From assembly GCA_013695925.1 (NCBI GenBank), contig JACCZO010000054.1:1-8694 (forward strand): DNA of 8,694 bases, given 5' to 3'. The position numbers were made by a program, and so were the translations under genes. The notes below the pieces were generated by a model. The model saw only the letters and a program-made list of their open reading frames with translations, made no database searches and was not told the DNA's origin. This DNA is from Chthoniobacterales bacterium. Its GTDB lineage: Bacteria; Verrucomicrobiota; Verrucomicrobiia; Chthoniobacterales; UBA10450. The stretch's first letter is position 1. Each line of letters starts with the position of its first letter. Below, one piece after another: positions 1 through 7,483 of the stretch.

Positions 1-1
1 C

Positions 2-367
2 GGTGTGCTCGCCCAACTCCTCCTCAAGCGGGCCGATACCAGCGGCCGGATCGCGGTGAACGAGATCCTGATTTCAAGTAACGCCGTCTCCTCCATCATC
101 CGGGAGGGTGCGACTCAGAAACTCCAGGACGTGATCGTGAGCGGGAAAGGGCAGGGGATGCAATTCATGGACGACGCGATCTGGGCGCTTCTCCAGCAGG
201 GAGTCGTCTCGCCGCACGAAGCGTTCATGAAAGCGATCGACAAAAATCTCTTCAAAAAATTCCTGCCCGTTGACGAAGCCGGGCTGGCCAACTCCGCCGG
301 CGCCGCCCCCGACGACCAACAACGTCCGCCCGGGGACTTCGTCAAAGGCCGCACCCGCAAGGGTTGA
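2..367 (+). CDS. pilT: Type IV pilus twitching motility ATPase, PilT family (C-terminal part, 5' truncated)
   Basis: This is the C-terminal end of a PilT-like hexameric ATPase, which powers pilus retraction at the cytoplasmic side of the type IV pilus machine. The frame is already open at the left edge; the GTG at position 5 is an internal Val, so the true start lies outside the window. Family-typical segments are visible: LLKRADTSGRIAVNEIL (the usual 'LLPR..G.GR.A..EIL' region), then SSIIREGATQKL (the 'AIRNLIREGK' type helix) and GKGQGMQFMDDAIWALLQQG (the 'EGMQTMDQAL..L...G.I' end). The ATP-binding Walker motifs lie upstream, out of view. After the conserved core there is a hydrophilic tail of about 30 residues rich in Gly, Pro, Asp and Arg, ending at TGA 365-367. 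It converges on the minus-strand block. PilU or another PilT paralogue is possible; the ATPase family assignment is firm. Confidence 0.88.
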   Translation, partial: GVLAQLLLKRADTSGRIAVNEILISSNAVSSIIREGATQKLQDVIVSGKGQGMQFMDDAIWALLQQGVVSPHEAFMKAIDKNLFKKFLPVDEAGLANSAGAAPDDQQRPPGDFVKGRTRKG

Positions 368-502
368 AAGCCGCCGAGCGTGCTGCGCGCACCGTGGAAG
401 GATGGGCAAACCGTCCCGTCCCAGTTTCTATCCCTTATCCCCTGCTCATGCTCGTGCTCATGCTCGTCCCAGATTCAGAAACACGGACGACACAGCTCGT
501 CT
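368..502. other. Convergent intergenic spacer between pilT end and TPR gene end
   Basis: 135 bp between two convergent stop codons. It holds short tandem repeats (see the repeat entry at 429-466) but no convincing gene. I looked for an intrinsic terminator in both directions and found no stem followed by a T-run, so termination of both genes is unexplained by the sequence. Confidence 0.6.
429..466. repeat. Short tandem repeats: 2 x TATCCCY then 4 x TGCTCR
   Basis: Two adjacent 7-bp units (TATCCCT, TATCCCC; 429-442) run directly into four 6-bp units that alternate TGCTCA and TGCTCG (443-466), which is the same as a 12-bp unit repeated twice exactly. Read on the other strand the second part is alternating GAGCAT/GAGCAC. 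The copies lie between two convergent genes and outside any supported reading frame. They may be a simple slippage-prone tract or a genome-wide intergenic repeat; this window shows one instance only. Confidence 0.75.
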
Positions 503-2278
503 TCAGCGCGGTGAGGGCGAGGAGGAAGGTTCGTTAGGCGGCGCGCCCGCAGTTTGGCGGCGGGTGGCGATTTCTTCCAGGAGCTGCTTTTCTTCCGGAT
601 AGATGGTGCCGCCGCGGCCGAGAGCGATGTATTTGTTCGCGATCTCGAGCTGGCCGGCGTCGTCGTATAAAAGGGCGGCGTAGGTCGCGGCGTGAGGGTC
701 GTTGAGCTGGTCGGGCGGAATTTTTTTCAGGATCTCCACCGCTTCGGCAGTGCGGCCGGTGCCGTAAAGGGCGAAGGCATAGGTGACCGCGGCCGCCGGA
801 TCGTTAGGCGCCTTCTCGTAGGTCTGCTGGGCGAGGATGCGGCCCTCGGCGGTGTTGTGATCGAGGAGGAGGGCGAAACGCGCCGCGTTAGCGGCCAGCC
901 CAATCTCTTCGGGAGAGCTTTGGTGCAGGCGCTGGGCGGTGAGATGAAGATTCGGCAGGTCGTTTGTCTCTCGATAAAGCGCGTAGAGGGCGTCGAGTGC
1001 TTCCCGGCGCGTGGCCGGGATTTTGGCGACGCGCAGCCAGAGCTGTTCTGCTTCCTGGGTAAGCCGCCAGGCGGAAGCGAGCCGGGCGAGGGCGATTTCA
1101 CGGTCGGGATGTTCCTCGGCGGCGTCTTCAGCCGACTTCCAGAGGGCCTCGAACTCGGCGTCGGCTTCTGCGGGGGTGCGGCGGGAGCGCCGCGCGGCGT
1201 AGGCCTGGTAGGCGAGACGCAGATATTCGTCGTCGTCCCAGGAGCCGTTGCGCGTCCAGCGTCTGAGTCGGGACCAGTTTTTGGTGCGGGCGAGAGATTC
1301 CGCGATCGCGGTGGCGGCTGGCGGGCGGTTCGTTAGGTCAGCCGGCAGTTTGTCGCTCCACTCGAGGGCGGCGCTGGCGAGCTCGTTCCGATTCATCCAA
1401 TTGAGCAGTTGCGCGAGGTCGCGGCTGTCGCGCGCGGCGACCGGTTTCACTTTGGCGAGCAAGGCGTCGAATTTTTTCGGGCTCAGCTTCCGGTAAAGAT
1501 CGAGGCAAAGAAGATAATCGCTGAAGGTGACCTGCGGACTCATTTGCAGGGCCTGGGCGAGTTCGTTAGCCGCGTCGGTCTGGTTTTGACGGAGGGCGTT
1601 GTCGAGGAGGGCGCGGAGGGCTTCGGTGCGGAACTGTGGCACTTTGCTGAGGCGCTCGAGCTGGTTGCGCGCGGCGGTGTTTTTTGCCGGGTCGGGAGAA
1701 TGAATTTGCAGGACGGCGAGGTTGAACTGGTAGACGTCGTTCTTCGGCTCCTGGGCGACGGCGGCGGCGAAGTGCCGTTCTTCCTCGGCGATGTTACCCT
1801 GGGCGCGCGAGAGCCAGCCCGCGACGACGTGGAAAGGGGCCTTGTCGTGATCCTCGGGCGCGACCCGGGCAAGGGCGTCGCGCGCCACATCGAGCTGGCC
1901 GAAGCGCAGGGCAGCGGAGGCGAGATTGAGCTGGCTATCGAGACCGGGATCGAGGCGCGCGATCTGGGCTCGCCAGGCGACGGTCTCGGCGCGGTTTTGT
2001 TTCTCGGTCGACTCGGCCAGGAGACGGGCGGCGACAAGCGAATTAACGTCGATCGCGAGCGCCTGGCGCGCCAGGGTTTCGGCTTCAGCGAGCTGGCCGT
2101 TCTCGAGGTTCGCGGCGGCGGTTGTGAGCAGCCGGGCTTTATGCCAGCGGGTCCAGCCTTTGCGAGCAGAAGAGAAAGCAAAGAGCCCGACGCCAAAACC
2201 GAGAACCACGAAAAGCGAAATGACCAGCCCGCTGCGCAGCTGAAGGTTGCGCCGCACGCGTTTCGTTTGAATCGGCAT
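503..2278 (-). CDS. Membrane-anchored TPR-repeat protein of unknown specific role
   Basis: A 591-residue protein with a basic N-terminus (MPIQTKRVRRNLQLR), one transmembrane segment at about residues 17-36 (LVISLFVVLGFGVGLFAF), and then a long Ala/Leu-rich helical region. This arrangement predicts an inner-membrane anchor with the bulk in the periplasm. TPR-like helical pairs are clear at about residues 55-85 (NLENGQLAEAETLARQALAI), 115-180, and near the C-terminus (about 490-555: AAAVTYAFALYGTGRTAEAVEILKK, then ATYAALLYDDAGQLEIANKYI). The middle is more degenerate. The C-terminus ends in a Pro/Ser-rich tail. There is no catalytic motif that I can see, so a scaffold or assembly role is inferred from fold alone. 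The start is ATG at 2276-2278, with a weak GAGG just upstream. It is the last gene of the minus-strand block, 69 bp after the repaired end of the AI-2E gene. Large antisense open frames across it are shadows of its codon use. Confidence 0.82.
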   Translation of the reverse strand: MPIQTKRVRRNLQLRSGLVISLFVVLGFGVGLFAFSSARKGWTRWHKARLLTTAAANLENGQLAEAETLARQALAIDVNSLVAARLLAESTEKQNRAETVAWRAQIARLDPGLDSQLNLASAALRFGQLDVARDALARVAPEDHDKAPFHVVAGWLSRAQGNIAEEERHFAAAVAQEPKNDVYQFNLAVLQIHSPDPAKNTAARNQLERLSKVPQFRTEALRALLDNALRQNQTDAANELAQALQMSPQVTFSDYLLCLDLYRKLSPKKFDALLAKVKPVAARDSRDLAQLLNWMNRNELASAALEWSDKLPADLTNRPPAATAIAESLARTKNWSRLRRWTRNGSWDDDEYLRLAYQAYAARRSRRTPAEADAEFEALWKSAEDAAEEHPDREIALARLASAWRLTQEAEQLWLRVAKIPATRREALDALYALYRETNDLPNLHLTAQRLHQSSPEEIGLAANAARFALLLDHNTAEGRILAQQTYEKAPNDPAAAVTYAFALYGTGRTAEAVEILKKIPPDQLNDPHAATYAALLYDDAGQLEIANKYIALGRGGTIYPEEKQLLEEIATRRQTAGAPPNEPSSSPSPR

Positions 2279-2347
2279 CGCCTCGTTCCCTAGAGTGACC
2301 CGGGGCGCTTGGCAACCACCGAGAGGTATCAGAAAGACCGACCTCGC

Positions 2348-3707
2348 CTAACGAGCGGGCTCGGCGTCGGCTGCCCGCACAACCGGGACTTCCTCGATGT
2401 TCTCCATCACTTCCTCACGCAGCCGCGGTCCCCAGACGTAACGGGCCAGGAGCACCTTGGGTGGCGGTCAGCGGGATGGCGAGCAACGGACCGAGCAACC
2501 CACCGATGAGCAGGCCCCAGATGAAGATAGAGACGATCACCGTCATGGGGTGCAGCCCAACGGAGTTGCCGACGATACGCGGCGCGTAGAAGAGACCTTC
2601 CAGATTTTGCACCACGATGAAGATGATCGTGACCCAGAATGGGTGCCACCAGTCGCCCCATTGGGCCGCCGCGATGATGACGGCGGGGACCCAGCAAATG
2701 ACAATACCGAGATAAGGAATCATCGTTAGGGGAATGACGATCAGGCCGATGAGCGGCGCGAAATTCAATCCGAAAATGGTCAGGGCAGTGCCGATGAGAA
2801 CGCCGTCGACGACACAGACGAGAAGTTGGCCACGGAAGTAGGCGATGACGTAACTGTTGATCTGGGACAGGGTGGTCGCGACTTCGTCTTTCAGCGGAGA
2901 ATTGCGCAGGGGTAGATACTCGCGCCAGCGGTCCTGGATGGCTGGGCGCTCCTTGAGCAGGAAAAAGGAATAGATCGGCACCATCACGAGGCTAAGCAAA
3001 AATCCGGTGACGCCGAGAAAGCCGCCCACGCTGGTTTTTACAAGCAACCAGAGCTTGGCGATCAAATCGGGCAGTTGTTTTTCGAGCGCCGGTAATTGCT
3101 TTTGCACCCAGTCCTGAATTCGCTGCCGATCGGCGGAAGTAAGTTTGGCCGGCGCGGGTGCAATCACCTCACCGCTGACGGAAGGCGGGCTTGGGGCAGG
3201 GGTAGGACTCGGAAGGGCGCTCGAACTGGGAGTGGGGGTTGGGCCGGCGAGTAGCCAGTTGATGAGTCCGGTGGCGGCGCCGGAGTCACCATTCTCGGCA
3301 CCGTGGCCGAAGGTATGTTCGTAACGGTAAATCATGTCGACGACACGATCCCGGGTGCGCTCAGTGAAGGCGGGTAACTTCCGCGCGAGACTCGCGCTTT
3401 GCATCGAGATGAGCGGCACGATCCAGGAGCCCAAGGCGACGAGAGCGACGAAGGCCATCAGGAAGATGGTGAGAACGGCTCTGCCTCTGCCAAAGCCCCG
3501 TGATGCGAGATAGGTCACAACCGGATCGAGCAGGTAGGCCAGGATAGCTGAGATCGCGACCGGGATCAGGATGGGTTGGAGAAAGGCAACAAGATTGGCG
3601 CCGAGATACACGACCGTGCCGACAATCAGGAAGAGGAGGACGACGAAGATGGCGGTGAGCGAGGCCCACATCGTCTTGCGCTGCCAGGGCGTGGGATATT
3701 TCTTCAC
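2348..3707 (-). CDS. AI-2E family transporter, frameshifted near its C-terminus
   Basis: A polytopic inner-membrane protein of the AI-2E / TqsA / PerM family (PF01594), whose members act as exporters or antiporters with varied or unknown substrates; the substrate here cannot be told. N-terminal hydrophobic segments lie at about residues 15-60 and 77-103, a variable soluble part follows, and then the conserved block: MVPIYSFFLLKERP (~242-255), VIAYFRGQLLVCVVDG (~287-302), MIPYLGIVICWVPA (~329-342), QNLEGLFYAPRIVGNSVGLHP (~367-387) and a final segment to PLTAT (412-416). Residues ~155-188 are a Pro/Ser/Thr-rich linker (PTPTPSSS, PSPTPAPSPPS), not typical of the family. After Thr416 the annotated frame gives 14 unrelated residues and TGA at 2415-2417. 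One base over (around 2459) the reading continues KVLLARYVWGPRLREEV and on to PAR with TAG at 2348-2350, which is the natural family C-terminus (452 residues in total). The gene starts with GTG at 3705-3707, overlapping the upstream stop. Confidence 0.88.
3704..3707 (-). promoter_or_regulatory. GTGA stop/start overlap (translational coupling site)
   Basis: The TGA of the upstream TPR gene (3704-3706) and the GTG start of the AI-2E gene (3705-3707) share four bases. No Shine-Dalgarno sequence is visible before the GTG, which fits re-initiation by ribosomes finishing the TPR gene. The overlap is the best evidence in the window that these two genes are on one transcript. Confidence 0.7.
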
Positions 3708-5536
3708 TTGATCGGTGTCGCGCCGGCGGTTGCGCCTTTGCTCAACTTGGTTGTAGCGGCCGCAATTTTTCCGGCCAGCCTTTTGTTCTCCTGATCGAGC
3801 GCGAGAGACTTTTTCCAGAACTCAACCGCCTTGTCTGCCTGCTCGAGAGCCCCATAAGTGTCGCCGATGTGCTCGAGAACGACCGGATCAGCTTCCTTCA
3901 GCTCCGCAGCCGCGTTCAGCAGTTCGGCCAGGGCCTGTTCGTATTTTCCCTGGCGATAATGGAGCCAGCCAAGACTGTCGAGAAAGGCGCCGTTCTCCGG
4001 TTCGGCCGCGATGGCGCGCTTGATGTAATCTTCGGCTTCGTCGAGGTGCATGTTTTGGTCGGCCCACATGAAGCCGAGATAGTTATATGCCTGGGCGGCG
4101 TTTGCGGGGTCGAGTTCGATGGCACGCTTGAAAAGATCGGCTGCTTTGTCGTAAAGTCCGGCCTGTTCGGCAGCCGCGCCGTATTCGAAATAGAACCGAT
4201 CGTCCAGGATTTCCTGGCCTCCCGCCTCGGCCTCGTGCAGGGCTTCTTCAAAAGTCGTAAGGGCGGCCTGGCTTTGCTTCGCCTCGCGCAGGGCAATCGC
4301 GAGCAGATAGGTGATCTGGGGCGCGGTCGGGTAATGGCGCCGGGCCTCCTGCAGCACGCGCACCGCGCGGTCAGGGTCGCGGAGCCGCCCGAGGAGCAAC
4401 TCCGCCAGGTGAACATAGTTATCCGGCTGGGCGGCGTTGATGAGCAGGCTCTGCTCGAAGTTCGCCGCCGCCCGGGAGTAGGCGGACTTCGCTTCGTCGA
4501 GTTTTCCGGCGTGGGCGAGGGCTTTGGCGTCCTCTTCCAGAACGCGTCCCAGAAGCTCGTAGGGCTGATACTTTTCCGGATGCTGCTGGATGATTTCCTG
4601 GAGCATTCCGATCGCTTTGCCGCGTTGATTGGTCAGCATGAAGCCGGTGGCGAGTTTCTCGCGGGCGTTAGAGTCGTTAGGCTGGAGTTCGAGCACCCGC
4701 AGGTAAAGAGGGATGGCTTCCTGCACCTGTTGGGAGGCCGCGAAATAGTCGGCGGCATCCGTCAGAACGGAGGCATCGCTGGGAGCGAGAGCGAGGGCCT
4801 TACGAAAAACGGCGTTCACTTTCGTTAGCTCATTCGGTTTGGGCGGCTTGTCGCCCTGGGTCAGGAGGGCAAGATAGAGTTTGCCTAGCTGGGTCCAGAA
4901 GGCGGGAACGTTAGTCGATACCTTCGCCGCGCGATCGAGCGTCTGGAGCGCGCCTTTGCGATCGCGCGCCGTCAATTTGACCTCGGCCAGCCGCTGATAA
5001 CCATCAATATCGTTAGGGGCGAGCTTGACCGCCTGCTCCGCGTAACGGATCGCCGGCTCCATCTTCTTGAGATACTTGGCATAGATGTAAGCCAGTTGCA
5101 GGTAGGGACCGGGTTCTTTCGGCTCGGCTTTGACTGCGTCCTTCAGAATGTCGATGGCGCGCGGGTAATCGCCCTGTTGAGTGAGTAAAAAGGCGACCCG
5201 CGTCGCCAGATCGATCTCGCCGGGGTCGATCGCCAGGACACGTTCGAAAGCCTCCAACGCCTTCTCGCTTTCACCATCGTCCTGCAGGTCGAGGGCAAGG
5301 ACGTAATCGACCATCGCCCGCGCCTTGCGTTCCCCTTCAGGGTGCAGGGCGAGGTCCCTCGGCGGATGCAGGACAAGGGAGTCATCTTGTCTGGCTGGTT
5401 TGCCAGCTGCGACCGCCGGAGTGTGGGAATGGCGTTTTTCTTCCGGTTGTCGTGCCGCCATCGTCGCCAGACAAAGGCAGCAGCCAGTCCCAACCCACCA
5501 TGCAGGCAGAAGGAGATGTCGAAGCCGTCCCGTCAT
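3704..5536 (-). CDS. Exported TPR-repeat protein (many tandem TPRs)
   Basis: From ATG at 5534-5536 this is a 610-residue protein. The N-terminus has a signal-peptide shape: MTGRLRH, then a hydrophobic stretch LLLPAWWVGTGCCLCLATMA (8-27), followed by a polar linker. There is no clean lipobox before the cysteines. From about residue 73 to 582 it is a near-continuous TPR array. Clear units include EKALEAFERVLAIDPG (91-106), QQGDYPRAIDILKDAVKAEP (120-139), AIRYAEQAVKLAPND (162-176), QEAIPLYLRVLELQPND (272-288), DKAADLFKRAIELDPAN (463-479), LDEAEDYIKRAIAAEPENG (498-516) and KYEQALAELL (531-540). The C-terminal part (YNYLGFMWAD, FLDSLGWLHYRQGKYEQAL, LEHIGDTYGAL) matches a widespread bacterial envelope TPR protein pattern. 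A TTG start at 5570-5572 would add 12 residues and sit 15 bp after the preceding stop; neither start has an evident Shine-Dalgarno sequence, and I prefer ATG because it gives the better signal peptide. Role inferred: periplasmic scaffold for protein interactions. Confidence 0.85.
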   Translation of the reverse strand: MTGRLRHLLLPAWWVGTGCCLCLATMAARQPEEKRHSHTPAVAAGKPARQDDSLVLHPPRDLALHPEGERKARAMVDYVLALDLQDDGESEKALEAFERVLAIDPGEIDLATRVAFLLTQQGDYPRAIDILKDAVKAEPKEPGPYLQLAYIYAKYLKKMEPAIRYAEQAVKLAPNDIDGYQRLAEVKLTARDRKGALQTLDRAAKVSTNVPAFWTQLGKLYLALLTQGDKPPKPNELTKVNAVFRKALALAPSDASVLTDAADYFAASQQVQEAIPLYLRVLELQPNDSNAREKLATGFMLTNQRGKAIGMLQEIIQQHPEKYQPYELLGRVLEEDAKALAHAGKLDEAKSAYSRAAANFEQSLLINAAQPDNYVHLAELLLGRLRDPDRAVRVLQEARRHYPTAPQITYLLAIALREAKQSQAALTTFEEALHEAEAGGQEILDDRFYFEYGAAAEQAGLYDKAADLFKRAIELDPANAAQAYNYLGFMWADQNMHLDEAEDYIKRAIAAEPENGAFLDSLGWLHYRQGKYEQALAELLNAAAELKEADPVVLEHIGDTYGALEQADKAVEFWKKSLALDQENKRLAGKIAAATTKLSKGATAGATPIK

Positions 5537-5587
5537 TGGGCAGACGGTAAAGGCGGCCCAGAGCGGAAGCAAACGGAGCTGTGGCCG

Positions 5588-7390
5588 CTACAAGGACTGG
5601 AGGGCGAAGGATCGCGGGGCCACCCTCGTTTTGTCCTTGCCCTGATAGACGCGCGAGCCGAAATTGACGATGACTCTCTGGCCGCCTTCCCAATCGGTAT
5701 ATTGCACGGAGCGGTCGGGAGTCAGCCAGCCATGGCCGGTCATGCGGGCAAAGCCGATCCGGCTGCGAATAGAAACAATTGCGCGATAACTCTCCACATA
5801 CTCAGTTTTGTGCCTCTCCCAGAGTTGCCGGTTGATGTGCCACATCGGCATCGTGCCGTAGAGAACGTTGAACAAATCCTTCTTCCAGGCGAAGGGCCGG
5901 CTCTGGAAATTGGTGTCACGCCAGACCCAGGTGCCGGCGACATAGTCGTGGAAGGCCAGTTGGTAGAGAGGAATCCGCCGCTTCTCGTCGAGGATAAAGG
6001 CGGCATCAGAGGCATAGCTATCGCCGAGGTCGGTATCGTAGCCGCCCGAAGGAATCTTGAGGTTAGGATCGGCATAGGTGCGCAAGGACATGAGACCTTC
6101 GTAGAAATCAAGCCCGGGGAGCGCCCAGGTAGGAGAGACGCCTTCGCCTGAACCGACGACTGTGCCCAGTTCCCGGGTTTCTTGCGCCAGCTCCAAACGG
6201 GCCTGCTGATTCTCTTCGATGGTGGAGGGATGACTCGGGCTCAGGCATGGGGCCAACTGCACGACAAGAGTGTCGAAATAGAAAAGTTGTGTGCCATAGC
6301 TGGCAATCAGACCCTTTGCTTTTTCCAGCCAGCGCGGCAGCTGAAATTTGGCGCAGATTCTCTCCCAACCTTTGGGACCACTTTGGCGTCGAAGTTTGTC
6401 GGCTTCCATGCGTCCGGTCAGAATGGCGTTAGGCCAACCGCGGCGACCGACGCGGAAGAGGTTGCCGGTGGGCATGTGATAGGAGCCGGGGACCCAGCCG
6501 AGCTTCTTGATCCCGTCGAAGAGAGCCCGATCGATCGGGTGTTTCCCGTAAAAGACGGCCAGCCCGCGATCGATGCCGGCCGCTTTCATTTCGGTGACCA
6601 GCTTCAAATCGTCCGCTGGATTGTCGCCCCAAAAGTAGACATAGACCCCGTCCTTAAGCATCCCAACCGGCGGTCGTTTGGCGACGCGATCGCGCAACGG
6701 TTGCATCTCCGGATGGGCCGCCCGGAAGTAGTCGCGATAAAGCCGGGCGAGAGCGACATAGCCGCCGGTGGTGACAAAGTCATAGTGCAGGCGCATCGGA
6801 AAGGCGTAAACCGTGGAGTCGTCAGGCCCGGAGCGGGTGTCGGGATTGCGGAAGGTGTCGAGGCGGACGGCGAGACCGCGCTCGAGATCGGTCAGACCCC
6901 ACCAGGGCTGGCTGCCACTCCAGCCATAGGCTTTGTTGATTTCGCCCGGCCGGTCCAGCGGCATGAGCATGCCTTCGCCGCTCGTGTTCTGGACGTAGGA
7001 CCAGCTCTTGTCGGGGGCGACGAAATGGAATGGGTAAGCCGGCAATTTGCCATAATGCTCGTTAGGCACAGCGACCGTAAGATCGAAGCCGGCGGCACTC
7101 CCTTCCTTTAACTCGATCTTCAGGTCGCAGAGTTCACCCGGCCCAGAAACTCTGCACGAGACGGATGTGGGGGTGACGCGAAGAGAATCCGGCGCGATTT
7201 TGAATCCGAGCTCCACTTGTTGCCGCCAGGTCAGGTTAGTGCGTTTGTCGAAAACCGTGATCGAACTGTCCCCGGTGGAGAGTTCGAGTCGAAGCACCTC
7301 GTTCTCCAGTCGCGGCGAAGGGGTGGCCTCGGCCACAAGCGTGTTGGAAGCCGCGAAGAGCCAGCACCAAAACAGCGTCGACACTCTCAT
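5588..7390 (-). CDS. Secreted glycosidase-like protein related to GH101/GH129
   Basis: A 600-residue protein with a signal peptide (MRVSTLFWCWLFAASNTLVAEA, likely cut near residue 22). The N-terminal ~25-235 part looks like the beta-sandwich of carbohydrate-active enzymes: LRLELSTGDSSITVFDKRTNLTW is typical of the opening strands of GH101/GH129-related proteins. From ~245 a TIM-barrel-like region follows: VYVYFWGDNPADDLKLVTEMKAAGI, LGWVPGSYHMPTGN, then YGTQLFYFDTLVVQ (366-378) and VVGSGEGVSPTWALPGLDFYEG (411-432). By comparison with the family as I remember it, Asp373 (YFDT) and Glu416 (GSGEG) are the candidate catalytic residues. GH129/GH101 enzymes release alpha-linked N-acetylgalactosamine; the substrate here is an inference and could be another alpha-glycoside. 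The C-terminal ~560-600 (YTDWEGGQRVIVNFG) looks like a closing beta domain. The start is ATG 7388-7390 with a good GAAAGG 8 bases upstream. First gene of the minus-strand block. Confidence 0.72.
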   Translation of the reverse strand: MRVSTLFWCWLFAASNTLVAEATPSPRLENEVLRLELSTGDSSITVFDKRTNLTWRQQVELGFKIAPDSLRVTPTSVSCRVSGPGELCDLKIELKEGSAAGFDLTVAVPNEHYGKLPAYPFHFVAPDKSWSYVQNTSGEGMLMPLDRPGEINKAYGWSGSQPWWGLTDLERGLAVRLDTFRNPDTRSGPDDSTVYAFPMRLHYDFVTTGGYVALARLYRDYFRAAHPEMQPLRDRVAKRPPVGMLKDGVYVYFWGDNPADDLKLVTEMKAAGIDRGLAVFYGKHPIDRALFDGIKKLGWVPGSYHMPTGNLFRVGRRGWPNAILTGRMEADKLRRQSGPKGWERICAKFQLPRWLEKAKGLIASYGTQLFYFDTLVVQLAPCLSPSHPSTIEENQQARLELAQETRELGTVVGSGEGVSPTWALPGLDFYEGLMSLRTYADPNLKIPSGGYDTDLGDSYASDAAFILDEKRRIPLYQLAFHDYVAGTWVWRDTNFQSRPFAWKKDLFNVLYGTMPMWHINRQLWERHKTEYVESYRAIVSIRSRIGFARMTGHGWLTPDRSVQYTDWEGGQRVIVNFGSRVYQGKDKTRVAPRSFALQSL

Positions 7391-7398
7391 AACATGAA

Positions 7399-7404
7399 CC
7401 TTTC
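7399..7404 (-). promoter_or_regulatory. Shine-Dalgarno GAAAGG of the glycosidase-like gene
   Basis: GAAAGG on the minus strand lies 8 bases before the ATG at 7390. It is the clearest ribosome binding site in the window and fixes that start. It overlaps the palindrome at 7401-7410. Confidence 0.7.
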
Positions 7405-7410
7405 ATGAAA
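7401..7410. repeat. Palindrome TTTCATGAAA, copy 1
   Basis: A perfect 10-bp inverted repeat with no loop, just upstream of the glycosidase-like start and overlapping its Shine-Dalgarno. An identical copy lies at 7534-7543. Could be an operator half of a shared regulator; could be chance. Confidence 0.45.
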
Positions 7411-7483
7411 CCACGCTCCCGAACAGGACTATCACGCTTCCAAGAGCAGCTGAGGCACGTTCGATTACATCCGGCGATTCGGG

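Noticed and set aside
368..420. Hairpin GTGC/GCAC near 380-394 as a terminator
   Set aside because: Short stem with no following T tract in either direction.
1409..2293. 294-codon plus-strand open frame (and another at 692-1336) antisense to the membrane-anchored TPR gene
   Set aside because: Mirror frames of the TPR gene; composition is Gly/Val/Glu-rich as expected for complements of Ala/Leu-rich helices.
2440..2470. Programmed ribosomal frameshift in the AI-2E gene
   Set aside because: No clear slippery heptamer, downstream stem or upstream Shine-Dalgarno-like element; an indel is simpler.
3869..4828. 319-codon plus-strand open frame antisense to the exported TPR gene
   Set aside because: It lies wholly opposite a clear TPR gene, has no recognisable domain and is the usual high-GC mirror frame.
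5460..5536. Lipoprotein signal in the exported TPR protein
   Set aside because: The Cys residues in VGTGCCLCLA lack the [LVI] at position -3 and lie within the hydrophobic core, so a plain signal peptide or anchor is preferred.
6182..7111. 309-codon plus-strand open frame antisense to the glycosidase-like gene
   Set aside because: The opposite strand carries a signal peptide and glycosidase-type motifs; this frame has no domain and no start signal.
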